Shown here: one piece after another, positions 1 to 6,346 of the stretch
How the letters are laid out: each line of letters begins with the position of its first letter
Numbering within the stretch: the first letter of the stretch is position 1
Assembly (NCBI GenBank): GCA_903854805.1
Contig: CAINXK010000237.1
Coordinates: 1 to 7,087 of the forward strand
Origin: an uncultured Anaerolineae bacterium
Lineage (GTDB): Bacteria; Chloroflexota; Anaerolineae; Anaerolineales; Villigracilaceae
DNA: 7,087 nucleotides
Reading direction: 5' to 3'
The notes under the pieces: generated by a model
What the model saw: only the letters and a program-made list of their open reading frames with translations
Told to the model about the DNA's origin: nothing
Database searches by the model: none
Position numbers and translations under genes: made by a program

Positions 1-710
1 CCACCATGCGAATGGCCTGAAAGCTGAAGATTAAAACGCCCGGTTGCTGCACTTACGTTGGCGAAATCAGGCTCATGAACCAACAAGATTGCGTTCTCCT
101 TTTCAGGTAACTTCGCCAGTACCTGATCAAAACGGTTCATACCTAACAGAACATCATCGACCCCAGCAAAATACAAATAATCCTTTCCAATTTTAATCCT
201 TTGGACTGTGTTTGCTAAAACCCTGACCCCGCCCCGCGACAACATCTGCGTCACCGCTGGGGCATCTGCCCAATGATCATGGTTACCCAAGACTGCCAGG
301 GTTGGGTACTGGGCGGTGATCAACTTTAATTCCGCTTCCAGTTCCAGCATTTCCGCTTCCTGAGTTTGTTCCCAACTTGAGCTGAGCACAAAATCTCCTG
401 TAATTGCCAGCATATTGGGTTCCAGCTTTTTAACAATCTCAAACACCTGCCGTAACCGCTCGATATTCATCCAACCGCCGATATGAATATCGCTGACCTG
501 GATAAGGCGCATGCCTGAAAATGCAGCCGGCAAGCCTGGTAATATCAGACCAACCTGCTTCACTTCCCACCAGTCTGCCTCGCTTTTCGTAAAATACGCC
601 CCACCCGCGGCAGCAAACAAAAAACTCAGCCCGAAAACCTTTAAGAGCTTTAAAAAATCCCGGCGCGCGATTCGAGGTTTGGGCGTAGAATTTAGATCAA
701 GTTCAGTCAT
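1..710 (-). CDS. Tat-exported calcineurin-like metallophosphoesterase (partial, C-terminus cut by window edge)
   Basis: Reading the minus strand from the ATG at 710-708 gives 236 open codons that run off the left edge. The metallophosphoesterase metal-binding motifs appear in the correct order: D74-I-H76, G105-D106, G142-N-H-D145-H, H212-E-P-D and G232-H-S-H235-G. Together they would hold a two-metal centre that hydrolyses phosphomono- or diesters; the substrate cannot be read from the sequence. The N-terminus carries a twin-arginine signal, R16-R17-D-F-L-K21, followed by a hydrophobic stretch to about residue 35, so the folded enzyme is probably exported and may stay anchored. The Tat-dependent B. 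subtilis phosphodiesterase YkuE has this same arrangement (family knowledge). The start is fixed because an in-frame TGA lies at 722-720 and the next internal ATG (residue 67) would remove the signal. No Shine-Dalgarno is visible. The last family blocks lie outside the window. Confidence 0.93.
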   Translation of the reverse strand, partial: MTELDLNSTPKPRIARRDFLKLLKVFGLSFLFAAAGGAYFTKSEADWWEVKQVGLILPGLPAAFSGMRLIQVSDIHIGGWMNIERLRQVFEIVKKLEPNMLAITGDFVLSSSWEQTQEAEMLELEAELKLITAQYPTLAVLGNHDHWADAPAVTQMLSRGGVRVLANTVQRIKIGKDYLYFAGVDDVLLGMNRFDQVLAKLPEKENAILLVHEPDFANVSAATGRFNLQLSGHSHG

Positions 711-721
711 TTTGTTTTTTC

Positions 722-726
722 AAGGA
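722..726 (+). promoter_or_regulatory. Ribosome binding site of the GH36 gene
   Basis: AAGGA lies five bases before the ATG at 732 and fixes that start. It sits in the 21-base gap between two divergent start codons, so any promoter for this gene must lie inside the reading frame of the opposite phosphoesterase gene. I saw no convincing -35/-10 pair there. Confidence 0.7.
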
Positions 727-731
727 TCAAC

Positions 732-2342
732 ATGTCAATTCTTCAATTTGGAAATTTACAAATTACAGCTGCATTTGAAGGCTTATCTACAATCAAGGGC
801 GGTTATATCATAACCGGGAAGAATGTCTCGCTCACCACGCCACCATCACGGCAATCCTATTACAGTCATGGCTGGCAATCCTGGTCGTTGGCGGCATGGA
901 CCAGTCTTAAAGCACTGCCCACACCAAAACCCAGGCTGCTCAACCCGATGCAGGTCGATCCGGTATATGCCCAGCACCCATGCCCCAATGGTTCATGGGT
1001 GGGGGCAGTTGATTTTGCTGATGGTAACATCCTTCTTTTGGGCGCAATCGATCTGGATAGCCACGTTCAACTCCGGGAAGGGAAACTACAGGGATGGTAT
1101 GATGTTGAAAACAGCGCAGCCAAAATGCGCCAATGGTTTGTAGGTTATGGAATTGAAGCCGAAATCTTCAAAACGTACGCACAGCTTTTAGGCCAAAAAT
1201 TTGGAACCGGTCGAATGCAATCCACGCAGCGCGTGTGGTGTTCGTGGTACAGCCTGTATACTGCCATCGATGAGCATGTCTTGCAGACCATATTCGATCG
1301 GCTAAATGATCTAGCCTTTGATGTTTTGCAAATTGATGATGGCTGGCAAATCTCGATCGGAGATTGGCAGGCCAATGCAAAATTTCCATCCGGCATGGAA
1401 GAGCTGGCTACAAAAATCAAACTGACTGGTCGCAAAGCCGGCTTATGGCTGGCCCCGCTGCTGGTAGTTCCATCATCAACGCTGTATCGTACACATCCTG
1501 AATGGCTGCTCAGAGACCTGCAGGGGAAACCTGTTCCGGCCGGATTCAATTGGGGCGAGCAACTTTATGCCCTCGATACTACCCATCCGGAAGTGCTGCA
1601 ATGGCTGACTACGCTGATGAAAACGGTGCGCGCCTGGGGCTTTGATTATATCAAATTGGATTTTTTATATGCAGGCGCACTACCCGGAAAACGTCATATC
1701 GATATGCCACGTGAAGCCGCCTACCGTCACGGTCTCAGCACCATCCGGGAAGCATTAGGCCCGGATGCCTACTTTCTAAGCTGCGGCGCGCCAATCATTC
1801 CATCGCTTGGGCTATGTGACGCCATGCGCATAGGGCCGGATGTGGCGGCAGAATGGGAAAATTACCGCGATGCTGTTCTGCTTTACAATCCGACGACACC
1901 CGCCGCGAAAAATGCAATCCGTACAAGCATTAATCGGATGTGGTTGGCGCCGTTGGTCCATCCAGATCCGGATGTGGTCTATTTCCGTCATAAGCACAAC
2001 CGCATGACGCCAGAAGAAAATACCATGCTGCAAAACCTGGCACAAGTCTGTGGTTTCAAAGCCACATCCGATCTTCCACAATGGCTGGAAGATTCTGAGC
2101 GCGAGATGTTGAGAAGTTTTCTAACCAACCAACCTGAAGTAAAAAAAACCGGTCGCTATTCCTACCGCATTGACAACCTGCAAGTCGATTTTAGTCCGGC
2201 GATGGCCTTGCCGTTACCACCAACCGGCATAAACCTGTTCATACGCGCAATTACCGGTTGGCTGGGCAGCCAGCCCTTTGTGCTTGGATTACTGGATAGG
2301 CTGGGTAAAAAAGCACTTGAGAAAATTAGGAGCGCGTTGTAG
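732..2342 (+). CDS. GH36 family alpha-galactosidase (cytoplasmic, short form)
   Basis: This 536-residue protein should hydrolyse terminal alpha-1,6-linked galactose from oligosaccharides such as melibiose or raffinose by a retaining mechanism. Visible GH36 blocks are S45-H-G-W-Q-S-W near the N-terminus, W169-C-S-W-Y opening the barrel, D202-D-G-W-Q, the nucleophile block Y306-I-K-L-D310-F, S350-C-G, and the acid/base block R366-I-G-P-D370-V. The 60-residue spacing of D310 and D370 equals, as I recall it, that of D327 and D387 in the 552-residue Thermotoga maritima GalA, which is also similar in length; classical GH36 enzymes are near 700 residues. There is no signal peptide, so action is intracellular and needs an oligosaccharide importer not seen here. 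The start is supported by AAGGA at 722-726, five bases before the ATG. From about residue 495 the protein ends in an amphipathic, helix-like tail. Another alpha-galactoside or alpha-N-acetylgalactosaminide specificity within GH36 cannot be excluded. Confidence 0.92.
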   Translation: MSILQFGNLQITAAFEGLSTIKGGYIITGKNVSLTTPPSRQSYYSHGWQSWSLAAWTSLKALPTPKPRLLNPMQVDPVYAQHPCPNGSWVGAVDFADGNILLLGAIDLDSHVQLREGKLQGWYDVENSAAKMRQWFVGYGIEAEIFKTYAQLLGQKFGTGRMQSTQRVWCSWYSLYTAIDEHVLQTIFDRLNDLAFDVLQIDDGWQISIGDWQANAKFPSGMEELATKIKLTGRKAGLWLAPLLVVPSSTLYRTHPEWLLRDLQGKPVPAGFNWGEQLYALDTTHPEVLQWLTTLMKTVRAWGFDYIKLDFLYAGALPGKRHIDMPREAAYRHGLSTIREALGPDAYFLSCGAPIIPSLGLCDAMRIGPDVAAEWENYRDAVLLYNPTTPAAKNAIRTSINRMWLAPLVHPDPDVVYFRHKHNRMTPEENTMLQNLAQVCGFKATSDLPQWLEDSEREMLRSFLTNQPEVKKTGRYSYRIDNLQVDFSPAMALPLPPTGINLFIRAITGWLGSQPFVLGLLDRLGKKALEKIRSAL

Positions 2343-2425
2343 CTTGCGAGAAAAACCGGCTTATTTAACGAAACTAATATCATCCCAAATCACTCTATAA
2401 AAGAACAGTAGATCAAGGGGTGTTT

Positions 2426-2465
2426 GGTGGTTCATTTTGCCCAATAAAGCGCAAAATGAACCACC
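2426..2465. terminator. Perfect 15-bp stem-loop between convergent genes, probable bidirectional terminator
   Basis: The 15-base arm at 2426-2440 (GGTGGTTCATTTTGC) is exactly complementary to the arm at 2451-2465, with a 10-base loop at 2441-2450. It lies in the 171-base gap between the stops of the GH36 gene (2342) and tal (2514), where a shared terminator is expected. Neither strand has a run of T after the stem, so it does not fit the standard intrinsic terminator. It may stop transcription another way, protect 3' ends, or be a dispersed palindromic repeat. The rest of the gap (2343-2425 and 2466-2513) shows nothing I can name. Confidence 0.65.
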
Positions 2466-2513
2466 TGCTGGGTAACTCCAACCCGGTTGACCCGTACCAT
2501 TCATTTATTCAGA

Positions 2514-3626
2514 TTATTTAACCGCAGCAGCAGCTCGACGTTCATCGATGATCTGCAAAAGGGCTGTGAATGCATCCACAAAAGCTTTAACACCCTCGGT
2601 TTCCAATTCCAACGTAACGGTTTCCATCGTGATCCCGAGTTTTTCAAGTTCAGCGATTTGCTGCCGACATTCATCCACCCCCTCCATAATAGTCAGGGCG
2701 GCCTTACCATGGTCACGGAATGCATCCAGTGTAACTGGTGGAACAGTGTTAACCGTGGCAGGACCAATCAGATTGTCAACATACAGGGTATCTGGGTATG
2801 CCGGGTTCTTTGAGCTGGTTGATGCCCACAAGGGGCGTTGAAAATTCGCCTTCGCAAGTTGAAGTTTCCCAAAACGGGAAGCACCAAAGAAGTTACGGAA
2901 TTCATCATAAGCCAGCTTGGCATTCGCAATTGCGGCCTTACCAAGTAAGGGCGATCCGGATGGCAAGCGCGGATCTATTTTTGTATCTACCCGCGAAACA
3001 AAGAAGGATGCCACAGAATGGATGCTTTCAATATCTCCACCTGCCAACAGGCGGTCTTCAAGACCGCTCAAGTAAGCATCCATGACAGCCTTGTAGCGTT
3101 CAATTGAAAAGATCAGCGTAACATTGACATTGATCCCGGCGGCAATTACCTCGCGAATGGCAGGAATACCCGCCAGTGTCGCTGGGATTTTCACCATCAG
3201 GTTTGGCCGGTTGACAGTCTGCCAGAGGTGTTGCGCCTGGGCAACTGTTCCGATCGTATCATTAGATAGGTAGGGGCTAACTTCAAGGCTTACATAGCCA
3301 TCTCCGCCAGAAGTTTCGGCGTAGAGTGGCTGGAACAAGTCACATGCCACCTGAATGTCTTCGATGGCGAGCTGCCAGAAGATCTGTTCGGCATTTGAGC
3401 CAGCTTGCGCCAGGGGGGTTATGGTTGAATCGTAATCGTGCGATTTGGCAATTGCATTGTGAAAAATGCTCGGGTTGGAAGTCACTCCACGGATATCACC
3501 ACACGCAATCATAGCTGCCAGGGTGCCATTTTCGCCATTTGAGTTTGGCGTAAGTAAACGGCGTTGAATATTGTCATACCACAGTGATTGACCAAGTTCG
3601 GTCAGGTCTTGAATGGGACTCGTCAT
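2514..3626 (-). CDS. tal: Transaldolase (long form, about 370 residues)
   Basis: Transaldolase transfers a dihydroxyacetone unit from sedoheptulose-7-P to glyceraldehyde-3-P, giving erythrose-4-P and fructose-6-P, in the cytoplasm. The 370-residue product shows G47-V-T-S-N-P-S-I-F55, which holds the substrate-contacting asparagine, then E115 in a S-L-E-V-S-P block, the Schiff-base lysine K146 in N-L-M-V-K-I-P-A-T, N168-V-T-L-I-F-S, and W267-A-S-T near the C-terminus. Length and blocks match the larger actinobacterial/cyanobacterial-type transaldolases rather than the roughly 220-residue or E. coli TalB types (family knowledge). The start has GGAG at 3635-3632, five bases before the ATG. It is the last gene of the tkt-rpiB-tal operon, 53 bases after rpiB, and that gap contains a hairpin that could set its expression separately. 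No damage or missing key residue is seen. Confidence 0.96.
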   Translation of the reverse strand: MTSPIQDLTELGQSLWYDNIQRRLLTPNSNGENGTLAAMIACGDIRGVTSNPSIFHNAIAKSHDYDSTITPLAQAGSNAEQIFWQLAIEDIQVACDLFQPLYAETSGGDGYVSLEVSPYLSNDTIGTVAQAQHLWQTVNRPNLMVKIPATLAGIPAIREVIAAGINVNVTLIFSIERYKAVMDAYLSGLEDRLLAGGDIESIHSVASFFVSRVDTKIDPRLPSGSPLLGKAAIANAKLAYDEFRNFFGASRFGKLQLAKANFQRPLWASTSSKNPAYPDTLYVDNLIGPATVNTVPPVTLDAFRDHGKAALTIMEGVDECRQQIAELEKLGITMETVTLELETEGVKAFVDAFTALLQIIDERRAAAAVK

Positions 3627-3639
3627 TTTCTCTCCAATC

Positions 3640-3673
3640 GGCAGATAGCCTTTTAATAAACCGGGCTACTGCC
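3640..3673 (-). promoter_or_regulatory. Intercistronic hairpin between rpiB and tal
   Basis: On the minus-strand transcript, GGCAGTAGCC (3673-3664) can pair with GGCTATCTGCC (3650-3640), forming a ten-base-pair stem with one bulged base and a 13-base A/T-rich loop at 3663-3651. It starts six bases after the rpiB stop codon and ends four bases before the tal ribosome binding site (3635-3632). No T-run follows, so a full terminator is unlikely. A role in mRNA processing, in protecting the upstream tkt-rpiB message or in partial attenuation before tal is inferred from position only. Confidence 0.5.
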
Positions 3674-3679
3674 CAAATA

Positions 3680-4132
3680 TTATTCTTCCAATTTTCGTAT
3701 TTTTGCAACCCGGCGATTATGCCGGTCTTGACCGGGATCATTGCCGATAAAGCGTGCTCGCAAATAGGACGCAACAATTTCGCGCGCCGGTTCTGGGCCA
3801 ATAATGCGCGCGCCAAGACAAAGAACATTCATATCATCGTGCTCAACGGCCTGGTGAGCTGAGTAGGTATCATGACAAACACCCGCATAGACACCGTTCA
3901 GTTTGTTTGCAGCGATGCTGGCGCCCACCCCAGAACCACACAGCAGGATACCACGTTCCGCAGCGCCAACCTGGAGAGCATGACCAAGTTTCTCGGCAAA
4001 ATCAGGATAATCCACGCTAGCGGTGCTATCAGTGCCAATATCCAATACGTCATGTCCTTCGGCGCGGATCACTTCAATGACTGTCGCCTTCAGCGGAAAA
4101 CCTGCATGGTCACAGGCAATCGCTATTTTCAT
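3680..4132 (-). CDS. rpiB: Ribose-5-phosphate isomerase B
   Basis: RpiB interconverts ribulose-5-P and ribose-5-P in the cytoplasm, linking pentoses to the reactions of the flanking tkt and tal products. The 150-residue protein has the RpiB/LacAB N-terminus M-K-I-A-I-A-C-D8-H9-A-G, the D41-Y-P-D block, the catalytic-base region L64-C65-G-S-G-V-G70 followed by S-I-A-A-N-K, then H98 in a E-H-D-D-M-N-V-L block, and a C-terminal R137-H-x-R-R-V phosphate-binding stretch. Having C65 places it with the E. coli-type enzymes rather than the mycobacterial kind, which uses a glutamate instead (family knowledge). Before R137 there is an N-D-P-G-Q-D stretch a few residues longer than in E. coli RpiB. The ATG overlaps the tkt stop in an ATGA arrangement, with a weak GGTGG at 4141-4137 inside tkt, implying translational coupling. 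Allose-6-P or galactose-6-P isomerase is possible but less likely in this operon. Confidence 0.95.
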   Translation of the reverse strand: MKIAIACDHAGFPLKATVIEVIRAEGHDVLDIGTDSTASVDYPDFAEKLGHALQVGAAERGILLCGSGVGASIAANKLNGVYAGVCHDTYSAHQAVEHDDMNVLCLGARIIGPEPAREIVASYLRARFIGNDPGQDRHNRRVAKIRKLEE

Positions 4133-6132
4133 TTGGCCACCAGTTTTCTGGCTGTATCAAACACATTTTCAATTGTAAAACCAAATTCTTTGAATAAAAT
4201 GCCCGCCGGTGCAGAAGCGCCAAAATGATCTATGCAGATAATCGCGCCTGAATCACCCACAAATTTCTCCCAACCCATGCCGATACCAGCTTCAACAGCA
4301 ACTCTGGCCTTGACATTTTTCGGCAGAACCGACTCGCGGTAATCTTCTGTTTGCATCTTAAATAATTCCCAACTTGGGACAGATACCATGCGCACATTGA
4401 TACCTTCAGCAGCCAGCCTGGCTCCCGCTTCCAGGATCAAAGAAACCTCAGATCCAGAAGCCATCAGGATTACTTCTGGCAGATCATCACCCATATCGGC
4501 CAGTACATACGCGCCCTTCTCCAGCTGGGATGCATCTGCATAAATATTGCGATCGAGAGTGGGTAGGTTTTGACGCGTTAATATCAAGGCTGTGGGCGCA
4601 TGGTTGCGCGCTAACGCCACCCGCCAGGCATGAACAGTTTCATTGCCATCGCCAGGCCGGATAGTCACAAGATTTGGGATCGCACGCAAAGAAGCCAGGT
4701 GCTCAACTGGCTGATGCGTCGGGCCATCTTCGCCCACACCGATACTATCGTGCGTAAACACCCAGATAGATCCCAGGTGCGAAAGTGCCGAAAGCCGTAC
4801 GGATGGGCGCATATAATCAGCAAAGACCAAAAAAGTAGCGCCAAATGGGCGCAGACCACCATGATACGACATACCGTTCACTACAGCACCCATGGCGTGC
4901 TCACGGACACCGAAATGCATGTTACGACCAGCAGGAGTTTCCTTCTGATAATCTCCCAAACCAGGCATATTTGTATTATTTGATGGGGCCAGATCCGCCG
5001 AACCACCGATTAAATCGGGAATTTTTGCTGCAAAATGGTTGAGCGCTTTACCCGAGGCTGCCCTGGTCTGAACACCCTTCGGGTCGGCTGGATAAACCGG
5101 CAAGTCCGCATCCCATCCAAGCGGAAGCTCACCTTTCATTCGCCGCTCAAACTCGGCTGCGTGTTCAGGTGAAGCCAGGCGATATTCGCTGAGCAGTTTC
5201 ATCCAATTCTGTTCTGCTTCCGTGCCATTTTCCAACGCCTGGCGGAAAAAGGACTGTACGTCAACAGGAATGTAAAAACGTGGTTCAATGGGCCAACCCA
5301 GGGCTTGCTTGGCACCATTCAACTCCACCTCGCCTGGTGGTTCGCCATGGGCCTTGGAAGTGCCGGCCCGCGTGGGTAAACCAAAGCCGATGATTGTGCG
5401 AACAGCAATAATCGACGGGCGAGCATCATGCTTAGCCGCTTGAATAGCCGCATCGATGGCTTCCACATCGTTGCCATCCAAAACAATCTGTGTATGCCAA
5501 CCATATGCTGCAAAACGCGCCATGCGGTCTTCTGAAAAAGAGACCTGGGTGCTGCCTTCGATGGAAATATGATTATCGTCATACAAATAAATTATTTTTC
5601 CAAGCTGCAAATGTCCGGCAAGCGAGGCCGCCTCAGCCGTAATTCCTTCCATCAGATCGCCATCAGTGACAATTGCATAAGTAAAATGGTCTACGAGGGT
5701 ATGCTCAGGTGTATTAAATTCTGCAGCAAGGTGCGCTTCGGCAATTGCCATACCCACGCCGTTAGCAAAACCCTGACCCAACGGTCCGGTCGTCGTATCG
5801 ACCCCTGGCGTCAGACCAAATTCTGGATGGCCCGGGGTAAGGCTGCCCCATTGGCGAAAACGTTTGACTTCATCCAACGAGATATCATACCCGGTAAGAT
5901 GCAGGAGCGCATACAAAAGTGCTGAACCATGCCCACCTGAAAGAATAAAGCGATCACGGTTGGCCCAGTGCGGATTGCGCGGGTTATGGCGTAAATGGCG
6001 AGTCCAAAGGGTATAGGCCATCGAGGCAGCACCCATCGGCAAGCCTGGGTGTCCAGAATTTGCCTGCTCCACAGCATCAGCAGATAAAAAACGGATTGCA
6101 TTGATACATTGTTCTTGAATTTCGTGAGTCAT
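4129..6132 (-). CDS. tkt: Transketolase
   Basis: Transketolase uses thiamine diphosphate to move two-carbon units between ketose and aldose phosphates: xylulose-5-P with ribose-5-P or erythrose-4-P. At 667 residues it is full length and single-chain. The N-terminal ThDP domain (about 1-330) has S26-G-H28-P-G, G66-G-H68-G-S, H102 and the cofactor motif G158-D-L-M-E-G ending at D185-D-N187; H262 lies in the A-H-G-E loop. The pyrimidine domain (about 350-520) carries the catalytic glutamate E411 in G-V-R-E-H-A, plus H461-D-S and H473-Q-P; the C-terminal domain follows to 667. The conserved histidines and E411 line up closely with E. coli TktA numbering as I recall it. AGAGG at 6143-6139, six bases before the ATG, supports the start. 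It is the first gene of the operon, with a candidate promoter about 130 bases upstream. DXP synthase is excluded by the motif set and the neighbours. Confidence 0.97.
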   Translation of the reverse strand: MTHEIQEQCINAIRFLSADAVEQANSGHPGLPMGAASMAYTLWTRHLRHNPRNPHWANRDRFILSGGHGSALLYALLHLTGYDISLDEVKRFRQWGSLTPGHPEFGLTPGVDTTTGPLGQGFANGVGMAIAEAHLAAEFNTPEHTLVDHFTYAIVTDGDLMEGITAEAASLAGHLQLGKIIYLYDDNHISIEGSTQVSFSEDRMARFAAYGWHTQIVLDGNDVEAIDAAIQAAKHDARPSIIAVRTIIGFGLPTRAGTSKAHGEPPGEVELNGAKQALGWPIEPRFYIPVDVQSFFRQALENGTEAEQNWMKLLSEYRLASPEHAAEFERRMKGELPLGWDADLPVYPADPKGVQTRAASGKALNHFAAKIPDLIGGSADLAPSNNTNMPGLGDYQKETPAGRNMHFGVREHAMGAVVNGMSYHGGLRPFGATFLVFADYMRPSVRLSALSHLGSIWVFTHDSIGVGEDGPTHQPVEHLASLRAIPNLVTIRPGDGNETVHAWRVALARNHAPTALILTRQNLPTLDRNIYADASQLEKGAYVLADMGDDLPEVILMASGSEVSLILEAGARLAAEGINVRMVSVPSWELFKMQTEDYRESVLPKNVKARVAVEAGIGMGWEKFVGDSGAIICIDHFGASAPAGILFKEFGFTIENVFDTARKLVAK

Positions 6133-6264
6133 TTAAAACCTCTATTTCGGAATCTGGTTGATCTCACCGCACTCATGGACTGGCTTCAGGATTATTCCAG
6201 GCTGGCAAGCACAGAGAGATGGAAACAGTCTTTGAATTTTTTGGGATCTGATTTCCAAATAATT

Positions 6265-6293
6265 ATTATAAAGAATTCTGGTTATTTTACCAT
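6265..6293 (-). promoter_or_regulatory. Candidate promoter of the tkt-rpiB-tal operon
   Basis: On the minus strand a perfect TATAAT occupies 6270-6265. The best upstream -35 candidates at 6293-6287 (ATGGTA, or TGGTAA with a 16-base spacer) match the consensus poorly, at most 3 of 6. If used, transcription would start near 6258 and leave about 125 untranslated bases before the tkt ATG. I see no riboswitch or strong hairpin in that leader. Confidence 0.4.
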
Positions 6294-6313
6294 GTGGCAT
6301 TTTGGTTTATACT
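6286..6313 (+). promoter_or_regulatory. Candidate promoter of the right-hand unknown gene
   Basis: TTTACC at 6286-6291 (4 of 6 matches to TTGACA) and TATACT at 6308-6313 (5 of 6 matches to TATAAT) are separated by 16 bases on the plus strand. Transcription would begin near 6320, just before the ribosome binding site AGGAG at 6335-6339. Its -35 overlaps the -35 region of the opposite tkt promoter candidate, so the two may compete or be controlled together. Confidence 0.45.
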
Positions 6314-6346
6314 AATATGGATCAATACCATCTCAGGAGAAACCCC

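Noticed and set aside
733..738. A perfect TTGACA on the minus strand (738-733), a possible -35 for the phosphoesterase
   Set aside because: With a normal spacer the -10 would fall on the phosphoesterase start codon itself (ACAAAA or CAAAAT), putting transcription start inside the coding sequence.
511..813. A plus-strand open frame of 100 codons across the phosphoesterase/GH36 start region
   Set aside because: It is antisense to the Tat signal and catalytic N-terminus of the phosphoesterase, overlaps the GH36 start in another frame, and its product has no recognisable motif.
1145..1549. A minus-strand open frame of 134 codons inside the GH36 gene
   Set aside because: The opposite strand here encodes the conserved GH36 barrel motifs, including W-C-S-W-Y and D-D-G-W-Q. 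The antisense product is cysteine- and serine-rich with no family features.
2396..2401. TATAAA as a possible -10 element after the GH36 gene
   Set aside because: There is no acceptable -35 at 16-18 bases upstream and no gene on the plus strand downstream before the terminator stem.
3872..4228. A plus-strand open frame of 118 codons across rpiB and the tkt end
   Set aside because: It is antisense to the rpiB catalytic region and the tkt C-terminus, and its product looks like random translation.
5319..5582. Several further open frames inside tkt on both strands, such as this one
   Set aside because: They lie within the well-conserved transketolase frame and have no plausible start signals or family motifs.
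6317..6331. ATGG ... CCAT short inverted repeat near the predicted start of the right-hand transcript, a possible operator
   Set aside because: Only four bases per arm match around a seven-base centre, which is expected by chance in an A/T-rich gap.
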